From a virus: a stretch of DNA of 40,929 nt. The translations under genes and the position numbers were made by a program. The notes beneath the pieces were generated by a model. It was not told the DNA's origin, ran no database searches, and saw only the letters and a program-made list of their open reading frames with translations. The stretch is taken from IMG/VR virus record IMGVR_UViG_3300037070_007389, positions 1-40,929 of that record, one strand, 5' to 3'. Below, one piece after another: positions 27,979 through 36,171 of the stretch; the first letter of the stretch is position 1, and every line of letters begins with the position of its first letter.

Positions 27979-29708
27979 GCGCCACCCTCGACCTGCACGA
28001 CGACCGCCTCTGGCTGGAGGTCGGCCCGCTCGACCACGACCTGGCCCGCCTCGTGCCCGGCCTCACGTTCAACCACAAGACCAACGTCTGGTCGGGGCTC
28101 CCCTCGTGGGGCACCGCCCTCGCCTGCCGCGGGGTCTTCGGCCACGAGCTGGCGATGACGCCGGCGGTGCGCGCCTGGGCCGAGGAGCGCGTCCGCTGGG
28201 AGCGCTGGGTCGAGGCGCTCAAGGTCTGGCAGCCGGGCGCCTCGCCCGCCTGGACCGAGGGGCTCTACCCCCCGCAGGTATCCGGCGCGGGTTACCTCGC
28301 CGCTATGGCGCGCGGCGCGATCACCGACGAGGCCGGCAGCGGCAAGGGCGTGATGGTGGCGGTCGCGCTCGGGCTGCTCAAGCCCGACGCCTTCCCCGCC
28401 CTGATCGTGTGCCCCCGCACCGTGAAGTGGACCCACGCCCGACACCTGGAGGAGTGGGCCCCGCACCTGCACCCCGTCGTCGTGTCGGGCAGCGCGGCCA
28501 AGCGCCGCAAGCTGATCGAGGAGGGGCTCACCTCCGAGGGCGGCGTGCTGATTATGAATTGGGAGAGCCTGCGCTACCACTCGAAGCTCGCGCCCTACGG
28601 CTCGACCGCCCGCTCCGAGAAGGAGAAGGAGCCGGGCGAGCTGAACGTCCACATCCCCACCGTCATCGCCGACGAGGCGCACCGGGCCAAGGACCCTCGG
28701 TCCAAGCAGACACGCGCCCTGTGGGCGGTGTCGCACGAGGCCGACCGGGTGTGGGTCACGACCGCCACCCCGATCCCCGACCCGATCGGCTTCTGGTCGA
28801 TCATGCACACCGTCGCGCCCCTCGACTTCCAGAGCCGGGTGAAATTCCAGGACCGGTACTGCCTCACCGAGGCGATCTTCGCCGGCGGTGGCCGCAAGGT
28901 CGAGAAGGTGCGCGCCTTCAACCCCCGCACCGAGGCCGAGCTGCGCCGCATCGCCGAGCCCTACATGCTGCGCCGCACCCTCGATCAGATCGTCGGCGCC
29001 GGCGGGCTCCCGCCCGTCGTGCCCTCGACGCTGTGGGTCGAGATGGAGGGCAAGCAGGAGACCGCCTACAAGGCGATGAAGAAAGACATGCTGGCGAAGG
29101 TGCCCTCGGGGATCATCGCCGCGACCGACCCGATGCAGCAGAGCCTCCGGCTCTTGCAGATGGCGAGCGCCCTGCCCACCTTCGACCAGGAGAACCGGCT
29201 GGTCTCCTTCGAGGAGCCCTCCTCGAAGCTCAACGCCCTCGTGGACTGGCTCGAAGACCACGACCCCGCGCTCTCCCTCGTGGTGTTCGCCGTGTCGCGC
29301 CGGCTGATCGAGCTGTGCGCCCGCAAGCTGGAGCACCTCGGCATCCCGTACGGGCTCATCACCGGCGCGCAGAACGAGGGCGCCCGGCGCATGGCCGAGG
29401 ACGGGTTCCAGCGCAAGGACTTGCGCGTCCTGCTCGGGACCTACGGCGCCATGTCGGAGGGCATCACGCTCACCGCTGCGCACCACCAGCTCATGCTCCA
29501 GCGGAGCTTCAAGCTGATCGAGAACGTGCAGGCCGACGGTCGGTGCCGGCGCATCGGGCAGGATGCTGACTACGTGAACATCATCGACGTCGTGAGCGTG
29601 AACAGCTACGACGAGAGCGTCTTCCGCTCGGGTGCCTACAAGGAGGAGACCGCGCAGGCCATCCTCCAGGACCCCGATTGGATCAAGCGGGAATTGCAGC
29701 GGTACTGA
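27975..29708 (+). CDS. SNF2/SF2-type DNA helicase
   Basis: 577 residues from ATG 27975 (ATGA overlap). Motif I ITDEAGSGKG (about 116-125), motif Ia/Ib LIVCPRTVKW, motif II IADEAHRAKD (about 230), motif III VTTATPIPD (about 258), motif V region MSEGITLTAA and motif VI ENVQADGRCRRIGQ (about 521-528) are all present. It translocates on double-stranded DNA and, next to the RuvC-like protein, probably remodels forks or recombination intermediates. Confidence 0.9.
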   Translation: MSATLDLHDDRLWLEVGPLDHDLARLVPGLTFNHKTNVWSGLPSWGTALACRGVFGHELAMTPAVRAWAEERVRWERWVEALKVWQPGASPAWTEGLYPPQVSGAGYLAAMARGAITDEAGSGKGVMVAVALGLLKPDAFPALIVCPRTVKWTHARHLEEWAPHLHPVVVSGSAAKRRKLIEEGLTSEGGVLIMNWESLRYHSKLAPYGSTARSEKEKEPGELNVHIPTVIADEAHRAKDPRSKQTRALWAVSHEADRVWVTTATPIPDPIGFWSIMHTVAPLDFQSRVKFQDRYCLTEAIFAGGGRKVEKVRAFNPRTEAELRRIAEPYMLRRTLDQIVGAGGLPPVVPSTLWVEMEGKQETAYKAMKKDMLAKVPSGIIAATDPMQQSLRLLQMASALPTFDQENRLVSFEEPSSKLNALVDWLEDHDPALSLVVFAVSRRLIELCARKLEHLGIPYGLITGAQNEGARRMAEDGFQRKDLRVLLGTYGAMSEGITLTAAHHQLMLQRSFKLIENVQADGRCRRIGQDADYVNIIDVVSVNSYDESVFRSGAYKEETAQAILQDPDWIKRELQRY

Positions 29709-29986
29709 TGCTGTTCAATACCAACGTGCAGCAATCATCCGTTCCGACCCCGCCCAAGTACCCGGAGGGTGCGCCGATCACCGACGACGCCCTGCTGTTC
29801 GTGCTCAAGCCCAAGGACTACGTGTTCTTCCACGACCGTATCCGGGGCGTGGCGTTCAGCCGGGGCGACGCCAAGCAGCCGCTCCCCCACCGCTACATGG
29901 TGGGCGTGAGCCGCGCCGTCGGCGCGATGAAGGGCCCGCGCCGCGCGCTCGCTGCGCGCCACCTGCCCGAGCGGTACCGGCCGTGA
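29708..29986 (+). CDS. Unknown protein (92 aa)
   Basis: ATG at 29708 shares a base with the helicase stop. MLFNTNVQQSSVPTPPKYP, then strands ALLFVLKPKDYVFFHDRIRGVAF and a basic C-terminus (AMKGPRRALAARHL). A compact nucleic-acid-binding fold is possible. No family recognised. Confidence 0.67.
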   Translation: MLFNTNVQQSSVPTPPKYPEGAPITDDALLFVLKPKDYVFFHDRIRGVAFSRGDAKQPLPHRYMVGVSRAVGAMKGPRRALAARHLPERYRP

Positions 29987-30129
29987 GCGAGTGCCCCCTG
30001 TTCAAGCCGGAGACCCCGGCCGCGGGTTACCGAGCGCACCAGCGGCGCGGCGAGAAGGCGTGCCGCCGCTGCAAGGTGGCGTGGAACAAATACATCGCCG
30101 AGTACCGCCAACGAAAGGGCCGGAAGTGA
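29983..30129 (+). CDS. Small basic zinc-binding-like protein (48 aa)
   Basis: GTG at 29983 overlaps the previous TGA. AGYRAHQRRGEKACRRCKVAW followed by YIAEYRQRKGRK matches a recurrent small phage protein (GxxAHxRRGExxCxxCxxA...Y) of unknown, probably nucleic-acid-related, function. Confidence 0.72.
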   Translation: MSECPLFKPETPAAGYRAHQRRGEKACRRCKVAWNKYIAEYRQRKGRK

Positions 30130-30311
30130 AGCTCACCACCTCGCAGCTCGACGCGCTGCACAACCTCGCCAACCACGTCGCCAACCACGAGGAGGGAGAC
30201 CTCACCGTGAAGTCGATCGCGGTCGAGGTCGACCGGTTCCCGGTCGAGGTCGACCTCCGCTGGGACAGCGGCGCGGGCGAGTACGTGCTCGACCTCGGGC
30301 AGTTCCAGTGA
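30126..30311 (+). CDS. Small protein (61 aa), unknown
   Basis: GTG at 30126 overlaps the preceding TGA. Helix LTTSQLDALHNLANHVANHE then a beta hairpin FPVEVDLRWDSGAGEYVLDLG. No known family. Confidence 0.65.
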   Translation: MKLTTSQLDALHNLANHVANHEEGDLTVKSIAVEVDRFPVEVDLRWDSGAGEYVLDLGQFQ

Positions 30312-30511
30312 TGGCGACGTACACCGTCGAGGTCTCCGACGCCTACCGCCCGCACGACGACGGCACGAGGGAGCGCCTGCTCACCATCGCCGGCATCAGC
30401 CACGACGATTGGGACATGGGCGGGCCGTATCTCACCGCCGACGAGGCGATCGCGCTCGCGCACGAGCTGCTCGGTGCGGCCGGCGCGCTCAAGGCGGTGG
30501 CACACCTGTGA
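30308..30511 (+). CDS. Small protein (67 aa), unknown
   Basis: GTG at 30308 overlaps the previous TGA and is followed directly by ATG 30311; either may be used. MATYTVEVSDAYRPHD, then acidic DDWDMGGPYLTADEAIALAHELL. Alpha/beta, function unknown. It belongs to the coupled chain leading to the exonuclease gene. Confidence 0.66.
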   Translation: MMATYTVEVSDAYRPHDDGTRERLLTIAGISHDDWDMGGPYLTADEAIALAHELLGAAGALKAVAHL

Positions 30512-31413
30512 CCGTCCGCACCTGGCGCATGTCCGCCGTCAAGAAATTCAAGCGATGCCCGCGCTCCTTCTGGCTCAGCTACGGGACCGGCACCGGCGAT
30601 GGTGTCGAGCCCGAGCGTGACCCGGAGAAGCCACTCACCGGCCAACGGGACGTGGGCACCCTCGCACACCTCGGTGTCGCCTCGATCTATCGGGGCGAAG
30701 ACTGGCGCGCCACGTTGGCCGACGAGAAGCGCCGGCACGAGGGCGAGGGTGTCTTGTCCCCCGAGTGGGAGAAGGTCTACTTCCTGGTCGACCGCATGGT
30801 CGAGGGCTTCGAGGAGTGGCGCGACGAGACCGGCGCCGACGCGCAGGAGGAGGTGCTGCACGTCGAGGAGCGGTACAAGCGCCTCGCCGGCACCTTCCAC
30901 GGCGACGAGGTGTGGATCACCGCCGGTCCCGACCTGATCGTGCGCAACCGGGTGTCCGGGCTCATCACCGTGGACGACTGGAAGACCGTCGCGTCGCTCG
31001 ACCCGCCGGCGACCCTGGCCTTCGATGACCAGAAGCTCACCTACGGGTGGGTGCTCGACCACGTGCTCGGCGAGAAGGTCCACACCTTCCGCCACACGCA
31101 GCTCAAGAAAGTCCAGCGCACGGCCAAGGCCAAGCCGCCGTTCTACGCCCGACACGAGGTAACATATTCGGAGGATCAGCGGGCCCTCCACGAGCGCCAC
31201 CTGTACGGCACGATCAGCCGCATGGTGGCCTCGGTGCAGGCGGTCGAGGCTGACCCCGACGCTCACCATGACTGGCTCTACCCAACCCCGAACCGAGATT
31301 GCTCTTGGGACTGCGATTTCATCCACCTGTGTCCGATGATGGATCAGGGTGATGACTGGCAGGCTGCCAAGGCGGTATGGTTCACGACCCGAGAGGACCC
31401 CACTACCCCATGA
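30508..31413 (+). CDS. Cas4/RecB-like PD-(D/E)XK exonuclease with Fe-S cluster
   Basis: 301 residues; GTG 30508 in a GTGA overlap. Cys17 in KFKRCPRSFWLSYG and a C-terminal set CSWDCDFIHLC (about 264-274) resemble the four-Cys iron-sulfur frame of Cas4/AddB nucleases. The core GPDLIV (about 139) and TVDDWKT (about 152-158) gives the D...DxK-type catalytic motif. With the next two genes it forms a phage exonuclease, recombinase and ssDNA-binding cassette; no CRISPR array is present. Confidence 0.83.
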   Translation: MTVRTWRMSAVKKFKRCPRSFWLSYGTGTGDGVEPERDPEKPLTGQRDVGTLAHLGVASIYRGEDWRATLADEKRRHEGEGVLSPEWEKVYFLVDRMVEGFEEWRDETGADAQEEVLHVEERYKRLAGTFHGDEVWITAGPDLIVRNRVSGLITVDDWKTVASLDPPATLAFDDQKLTYGWVLDHVLGEKVHTFRHTQLKKVQRTAKAKPPFYARHEVTYSEDQRALHERHLYGTISRMVASVQAVEADPDAHHDWLYPTPNRDCSWDCDFIHLCPMMDQGDDWQAAKAVWFTTREDPTTP

Positions 31414-32162
31414 CCGACTCCACCCGCAGGCTCACGATCCTCTGCCACGGCCCCGCCGGCGCAGGCAAATCGTGGCTGTTCTACAGCGCCCCCGGCCCGA
31501 GGCTCCACCTCGACGCCGAGGGCCGCGCCGAGCATTGCCCCGGCCACAAGGTCTGGTGGAACCCGGCCGAGCCGCCGCCCGATGTCGAGGCCAACGCCAT
31601 CACCACCGACACGACCGTCGTCGTGGACGTGCAGTCGATGCGCGACCTCACCAACGCCAAGCTCTGGATCGACAGCGGCCAGCACTACTTCAAGGCGGTG
31701 GGGCTCGACTCCATCACCGACGGCCAGGACCGCCTGGTCGAGGATGTGCGCGGCACCGGCCAGGCTGACCTCCAGGATTGGGGCGTCATCTACGACCGGA
31801 TGAACGACTACATCCTCGCCATGAAGGACTGGCGCCGGCACGCGACCAACCCCATCGACGTGATTTACGTCGGCGCGGGAACAGAGAACAAGGACGGCGT
31901 GTTGCAGCCGTACGTGAGAGGCCAGCTCGGGAAGAAACTCCCCTACCGATTCGACATCGTGGGCTACCTCTCCCGTCAGATCGAACCGTCGAGCCAGGCG
32001 CGCTACCGCGACATGGTGATCGACGCAGCGGGCACCCCGTACGTCGCCAAGTCCAACATCCACGAGGTGTCGGAACACTGGCCCTCGGGGCGCATCACCA
32101 ACCCATCCCTGACGGACATCCTGTCCGTCATCAACAGCAGCCAGGAGGCCGCAACCGTATGA
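31410..32162 (+). CDS. Sak4-like RecA-fold ATPase (recombinase)
   Basis: 250 residues, ATGA overlap. Walker A CHGPAGAGKSWL (about 12-23), Walker B-like FKAVGLDSITD (about 95) and a C-terminal IDVIYVGAGTENKDG strand-loop match the Sak4/RecA-like NTPases that anneal single strands in phage recombination. Located between the Cas4-like nuclease and the DUF669-type protein, as in many actinophages. Confidence 0.8.
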   Translation: MTDSTRRLTILCHGPAGAGKSWLFYSAPGPRLHLDAEGRAEHCPGHKVWWNPAEPPPDVEANAITTDTTVVVDVQSMRDLTNAKLWIDSGQHYFKAVGLDSITDGQDRLVEDVRGTGQADLQDWGVIYDRMNDYILAMKDWRRHATNPIDVIYVGAGTENKDGVLQPYVRGQLGKKLPYRFDIVGYLSRQIEPSSQARYRDMVIDAAGTPYVAKSNIHEVSEHWPSGRITNPSLTDILSVINSSQEAATV

Positions 32163-32761
32163 CCAGCACAAGCATGGCGGACCTGCTCAAGCAGGCCAAG
32201 GAATCGGGACAGAGCTTCGGCTCGCTCCCGGAGGGCAACCACGCCCTCGTCATCGAGAAGTGGAACCTGCGCGACAACCAGGGGAAGCAGACCACCACCC
32301 TCGGGCTGATGCTCCGCATCACCGCGGGCCCCGAGGCCGGCACCACCGGCTGGGTCAACCAGAACTTCGGCGTCGGCAACCCCGCCGGCACGGGGTTCCT
32401 GTTCCGCATGTTCGACAGCCTCGGCATCCCCGAGACCTACTACTCGGACCCGGCGGTCACGCTGGAGCAGGTCGCCGAGCAGCTCGTCGGTCGCGCGTTC
32501 CAGGCCGACGTCACCCTGACGGCGGCGAAGAAGGAGGGCGGCAAGCCCTTCGTCAACCTCAAGAACATCAGCCTCTCGACCGGCGCGCCGGTCGCGGCGG
32601 CTCCCGCCCCCGCTCCGGCGCCGGCCCCGCAGGTTCCCGTCCCTGCGCCGGCCCCGCCGGTTCCGGCGCCTGCACCGGCGGCTGCTCCGGTGCCCGCACC
32701 GGCGGCGCCGGCACCCGCAGTCCCGGTCGACCCGTCGACCGGTGTCCCCGAGCCCTTCTAG
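32159..32761 (+). CDS. DUF669-type single-strand DNA-binding protein with Pro-Ala tail
   Basis: 200 residues, ATGA overlap. The OB-like N-terminal domain (about 20-135: LPEGNHALVIEKW, TTTLGLMLRITAG, FVNLKNISL) is DUF669-like. The C-terminal 65 residues are a Pro/Ala/Val repeat ending in EPF, recalling the protein-binding hydrophobic tip of bacterial SSB tails. Works with the Sak4-like ATPase. Confidence 0.76.
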   Translation: MTSTSMADLLKQAKESGQSFGSLPEGNHALVIEKWNLRDNQGKQTTTLGLMLRITAGPEAGTTGWVNQNFGVGNPAGTGFLFRMFDSLGIPETYYSDPAVTLEQVAEQLVGRAFQADVTLTAAKKEGGKPFVNLKNISLSTGAPVAAAPAPAPAPAPQVPVPAPAPPVPAPAPAAAPVPAPAAPAPAVPVDPSTGVPEPF

Positions 32762-32766
32762 GGCTC

Positions 32767-33723
32767 GTGGACCTGCGGGCGCTCGACGCCGGCGGCATCA
32801 AGGCCCGCCTGCCCATCGTCTACGTGCTCGACCGGTACCGCATACCGGTCGAGGACGGGGGCGATGGCAGGTGGGCCGCTGTCTGCCCCTTCCACCCCGA
32901 CCGTGAGCCATCTCTCGACGTCTACGGCGAGCGGCTCGAACGGTGGGGGTGCTTCCCGTGCGGCGCACGGGGCGACGTCTTCGACCTGATCGGCCGGCTC
33001 GCCTGGCCCGAGGCGTCCCCCTCGTTCTCCGACGTGCGGCGCTACGCGCTCGTGCTCCTCGATGAGCTGGAGGCGTCCGACTGGACCGGCCCCACCGAGG
33101 GGGTCGCGCGCACGTTCGACAGCACGGCGGCGCGCGCGCTCGTCGCGCAGTCCTCGCTCAACGACCGCAAGGCCATCGACCGGTTCCTCGCCCACAAGCA
33201 CGCCGAGGGCGCGCTGCGCGAGCTGACCGCCGGCGACCTCGTGGGGCGCTGGTCGGTCGGCTCACGCCTCGATGAAATCATCATCCCGTACTTCAACCGG
33301 GACGGCGACCTCGTGAGCTACAAGCACCGGACCGCGCTCACGAAAGCGCTCTCGCCTCCGGGCAAGGGCCAGTTCTCGGGCGTGCTCTACGGCGAATGGT
33401 GGGACTGCCACACCGACCGCACCGTCGTCCTCTGCGAGGGCGAGACCGACACGTGGGCCGCGAACCAGGCGCTCCTCTGGTCCGACTACACCCCGCTCGG
33501 GGTGCCGACGGGGGTCGGGTCCCACCCGCTCCAGGCCGTGACCCTCGCGGGCCGCGACGTCCGCATTGCCTTCGACGGAGACGAGGCCGGCCGCGCCGGC
33601 GCGCTCCGCTGGGCCGAGGCGCTCGCCAGCTACGGCGCGAGCGTCCGCATCCTCGACGTGCCCGAGAAGACCGACCTCGCCATGCTCCCGCTCGCCGAGC
33701 TTTCCTACCTGCTCACGAGGTAG
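32767..33723 (+). CDS. DnaG-type DNA primase (zinc finger plus Toprim)
   Basis: 318 residues from GTG 32767. CPFHPDREPS (about 40-49) and CFPCGARGDVFDLIG (about 60-74) form the CHC2 zinc finger; Toprim residues follow in VVLCEGETD (Glu near 222) and IAFDGDEAGR (DxD near 269). The length is that of short phage primases without the helicase-binding domain. It complements the SF3 helicase at 16275, which lacks a visible primase domain. Confidence 0.9.
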   Translation: MDLRALDAGGIKARLPIVYVLDRYRIPVEDGGDGRWAAVCPFHPDREPSLDVYGERLERWGCFPCGARGDVFDLIGRLAWPEASPSFSDVRRYALVLLDELEASDWTGPTEGVARTFDSTAARALVAQSSLNDRKAIDRFLAHKHAEGALRELTAGDLVGRWSVGSRLDEIIIPYFNRDGDLVSYKHRTALTKALSPPGKGQFSGVLYGEWWDCHTDRTVVLCEGETDTWAANQALLWSDYTPLGVPTGVGSHPLQAVTLAGRDVRIAFDGDEAGRAGALRWAEALASYGASVRILDVPEKTDLAMLPLAELSYLLTR

Positions 33724-33726
33724 CCT
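33721..33726 (+). promoter_or_regulatory. TAGCCT -10 element before the endolysin
   Basis: TAGCCT ends 6 bases before GTG 33733; hexamer and spacing match the portal and fibre 1 starts. The TAG is also the primase stop. Confidence 0.45.
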
Positions 33727-33732
33727 GGGCCC

Positions 33733-34482
33733 GTGCCCGAGACCCGCTACCCCGACGCCGTGTGGCTCCCGCTCCCCGAGAACCAGAGCCAGCCGACCAT
33801 CGTCCCCCGCATCGGCATCCTGCACTCGCAGGCCGGCGTGGGCTCGCTGCGTGGGTTCTTCGGCCGGTCCTCCTCGCTGGAGTCCACCTTCTGGATCGGC
33901 ACCGACGGCACCGTCGAGCAGTACGGCGACATGAACCGACGGATGGACGCCAACTACAAGGCCAATCCCTTCGCCTTCTCCGTCGAGACCGAGAACCACA
34001 TCGAGTACGTGCGGCGCGGCGCCTGGGACGACGACCCCTGGTCCGCCGATCAGGTCGCGGCCATCACCCGGCTCTGCGCCTGGGCCCACAAGGAGTGGGG
34101 CATCCCGAACCGGCTGACCCCCACGTGGGACGGCGCCGGCTTCGGCTGGCACATCCAGTTCGGCACGCCCGGCTACTGGACGCCCGTCGCCAAGGCGTGC
34201 CCCGGCCGGCGCCGGATCGAGCAGCTACAGCGAGTGGTGCTGCCGGCTCTCTCCGGTGACTACAATGACGGCGTGCCCTTCACCGATGCCGACAGCCTCA
34301 AGATCATCGCCGGAGTCGAGAAGATTCAGGCCGACGACCACAAGGCCACCCTCGCCGCCATCGAGGCCCTCGGCGTGAAGCTCAACGCCGACATCACGAA
34401 CGCGACCAACCGGGCGATCAACACGCTCGGCAAGGGGTTCGACCCTGCCATCGTGTCGGACCGCCCGAACAAGTCGGTCTGA
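33733..34482 (+). CDS. Endolysin: N-acetylmuramoyl-L-alanine amidase (amidase_2-like)
   Basis: Cuts the amide between MurNAc and the peptide stem to lyse the host. Zinc-ligand candidates are His in IGILHSQ (about 30), His in FGWHIQFG (about 139) and Cys in AKACPGRR (about 155), the T7-lysozyme/PGRP pattern. After the catalytic domain (about 1-175) the tail is a helical region (ADSLKIIAGVEKIQADDHKA..., NATNRAINTLGKG). No signal peptide; export would need the nearby membrane proteins. Confidence 0.86.
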   Translation: MPETRYPDAVWLPLPENQSQPTIVPRIGILHSQAGVGSLRGFFGRSSSLESTFWIGTDGTVEQYGDMNRRMDANYKANPFAFSVETENHIEYVRRGAWDDDPWSADQVAAITRLCAWAHKEWGIPNRLTPTWDGAGFGWHIQFGTPGYWTPVAKACPGRRRIEQLQRVVLPALSGDYNDGVPFTDADSLKIIAGVEKIQADDHKATLAAIEALGVKLNADITNATNRAINTLGKGFDPAIVSDRPNKSV

Positions 34483-34485
34483 TGA

Positions 34486-34704
34486 GTGGCCCCTCAACGC
34501 TCCCGCTGGGCGCAGCGGTTGACCCGCGACACCTTCCTGGGTGCCTTGGGCACCGTGATCCTGCTCAACGAGACATTCCTCCAGCGGGGTGCCGAACGTC
34601 ATACACTGATGCTTGTGGCAGCAGGCTTGCTTGGCCTACCGGTATGGCTCCGGGTGGACGAGAAGCGCCAGCGCACGTCCTCGGACGACTCGGACGACTC
34701 GTGA
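34486..34704 (+). CDS. Holin-like membrane protein (72 aa)
   Basis: GTG at 34486, immediately after the amidase stop. Basic N-terminus (MAPQRSRWAQRLTRD), two hydrophobic segments (TFLGALGTVILLNETF and HTLMLVAAGLLGLPVWL) and a charged, Asp/Ser-rich C-terminus (SSDDSDDS). Size, topology and position next to the endolysin fit a holin; the function is inferred. Confidence 0.7.
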   Translation: MAPQRSRWAQRLTRDTFLGALGTVILLNETFLQRGAERHTLMLVAAGLLGLPVWLRVDEKRQRTSSDDSDDS

Positions 34705-34829
34705 GCACGGCGGCTGAGCGCGCTGCGTTCACCTGGAAGTGGAAGGCGACCATCGTCTGGATCGCGTTCTGCGTGACGGTCCTGTTCGTCCGCGTCATGC
34801 TCATTTGGGCCGGGGTGTGGGAGCTGTGA
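34701..34829 (+). CDS. Small membrane protein (42 aa), lysis cassette
   Basis: GTG at 34701 overlaps the previous TGA. After a basic start (FTWKWKA) one long membrane helix (TIVWIAFCVTVLFVRVMLIWAGV) reaches nearly to the end. Could be a second holin or antiholin. Confidence 0.66.
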   Translation: MSTAAERAAFTWKWKATIVWIAFCVTVLFVRVMLIWAGVWEL

Positions 34830-35290
34830 CCACCTTCTGGTACCGCTGGCGCACGACCATCAGCATCGTGTTCGCCGTGCTCGTGTTCCTCGCCACGGTC
34901 GGGGTCTCGGTCGACCGGACGAACACCGTGGCCGAGAAGAACGCCGCCGTCGTGACCGCCCTCGTGGAGGAGCGGGTCGAGTCGCGCGTCGCCGAGTGCC
35001 GCGGCCAGGCGGAATTCCGCACGGTCTTCCCGGCCACCCTCCGCAAGATCGCGGTGGCGTCGAGCGCGCAGCGGGGCATCGACCTGACGAGCTTCCCCGA
35101 GTACGTGCAGCTCACCGACCCGAGGACCGCCGAGTACCTGCGGGCCCTGGAGGAGCGGCTGAACCAGGCCCCCGAGGACGAGGGCCCGAGCATCGTTGAG
35201 CAGGCCGCGATCGACTACGAGAAGGAGAACCCCGTGCCCGACTGCAAGCAGGTCGAGCGCCAGGTTCGGGAAGACCTCACGGGCTCGTGA
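34826..35290 (+). CDS. Membrane-anchored periplasmic/external protein (154 aa), possible lysis factor
   Basis: GTG at 34826 overlaps the previous TGA. An N-terminal signal-anchor helix (TTISIVFAVLVFLATVGV) precedes a helical soluble domain with two Cys (AECRGQAEFR and PVPDCKQVER) that could pair outside the membrane. Position in the lysis cassette suggests a spanin- or LysB-accessory-like role; no motif confirms it. Confidence 0.65.
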   Translation: MTTFWYRWRTTISIVFAVLVFLATVGVSVDRTNTVAEKNAAVVTALVEERVESRVAECRGQAEFRTVFPATLRKIAVASSAQRGIDLTSFPEYVQLTDPRTAEYLRALEERLNQAPEDEGPSIVEQAAIDYEKENPVPDCKQVERQVREDLTGS

Positions 35291-36141
35291 CGTTGGGCCA
35301 GGGTGTGAAGCACCTCATCATCCCGGACACGCAGGTGCGCCCCGGCGTGCCGACCGACCACCTCAAGTGGATCGGCCAGTACGCCCTGGAGAAGCGGCCC
35401 GAGAAGATCATCCACATCGGCGACCACTACGACATGCCGTCGCTCTCGCACTACGACAAGGGCAAGCTCCAGGCCGAGGGCCGGCGCTACAAGGACGACA
35501 TCGTGGCCGGCAACAAGGGGTTCACCGCGCTCGACCAGAGCACCACGTGGCACAACCAGCGGGTGCGCAAGACCGACAACGGGTACTTCCCCGAGAAGCA
35601 CTACCTCATGGGCAACCACGAGAACCGCATCATGCGCGCGATCGAGAGCGACCCCAAGCTGGAGGGCGCGCTCGGGTTCGAGGACTTCGACACCCGCGAC
35701 TGGATCGTTCACCCGTTCCTCGACGTGCTCGTGCTCGACGGCATCGCGTACTCCCACTACTTCTACAACCCGATGACGGGCCGGGCCTACGGCGGCGTCG
35801 TCGCGACCCGCCTCAAGACCCTCGGCCACAGCTTCGTGATGGGCCACCAGCAGGTCTTCGACTACGCCGAGCGCACCACCGGTGCCGGCCGGCAGATGGG
35901 GCTCGTGTGCGGCACCGGGTACCTGCACGACGAGGCGTACCTCGGCCCGCAGGGGAACGGGTACTGGCGCGGCATCGTCATGCTGCACGAGGTCGAGAAC
36001 GGCTACGGCGACCTGATGAAGGTGAGCTTCGACTACCTCTGCAAGAAATACGAGGGGCTCCCGCTCGCCGACTTCCTCGCCGAGAAGTACGTGAAGCCGA
36101 GCAACCCCTTCGATGATTGGGTCGAGCGCGTTGCCTCGTAG
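35287..36141 (+). CDS. Calcineurin-like metallophosphoesterase
   Basis: 284 residues; GTG 35287 overlaps the preceding TGA. Five metallophosphoesterase blocks are visible: LIIPDTQ (about 10), HIGDHYD (about 44), MGNHENR (about 107), YSHYFY (His near 158) and MGHQQ (about 184). Two-metal site intact. Phage members act on DNA ends, cyclic nucleotides or RNA 2',3'-phosphates; the substrate here is unknown. Confidence 0.85.
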   Translation: MTLGQGVKHLIIPDTQVRPGVPTDHLKWIGQYALEKRPEKIIHIGDHYDMPSLSHYDKGKLQAEGRRYKDDIVAGNKGFTALDQSTTWHNQRVRKTDNGYFPEKHYLMGNHENRIMRAIESDPKLEGALGFEDFDTRDWIVHPFLDVLVLDGIAYSHYFYNPMTGRAYGGVVATRLKTLGHSFVMGHQQVFDYAERTTGAGRQMGLVCGTGYLHDEAYLGPQGNGYWRGIVMLHEVENGYGDLMKVSFDYLCKKYEGLPLADFLAEKYVKPSNPFDDWVERVAS

Positions 36142-36171
36142 CTCGGGAATGTTCGAGCGCCCGGTAGCGTT

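Noticed and set aside
30508-31413. CRISPR-associated Cas4 and hence a CRISPR locus
   Set aside because: No Cas1/Cas2 genes and no array of regularly spaced repeats. The neighbours are recombination genes, so this is the stand-alone phage Cas4/RecB-type exonuclease.
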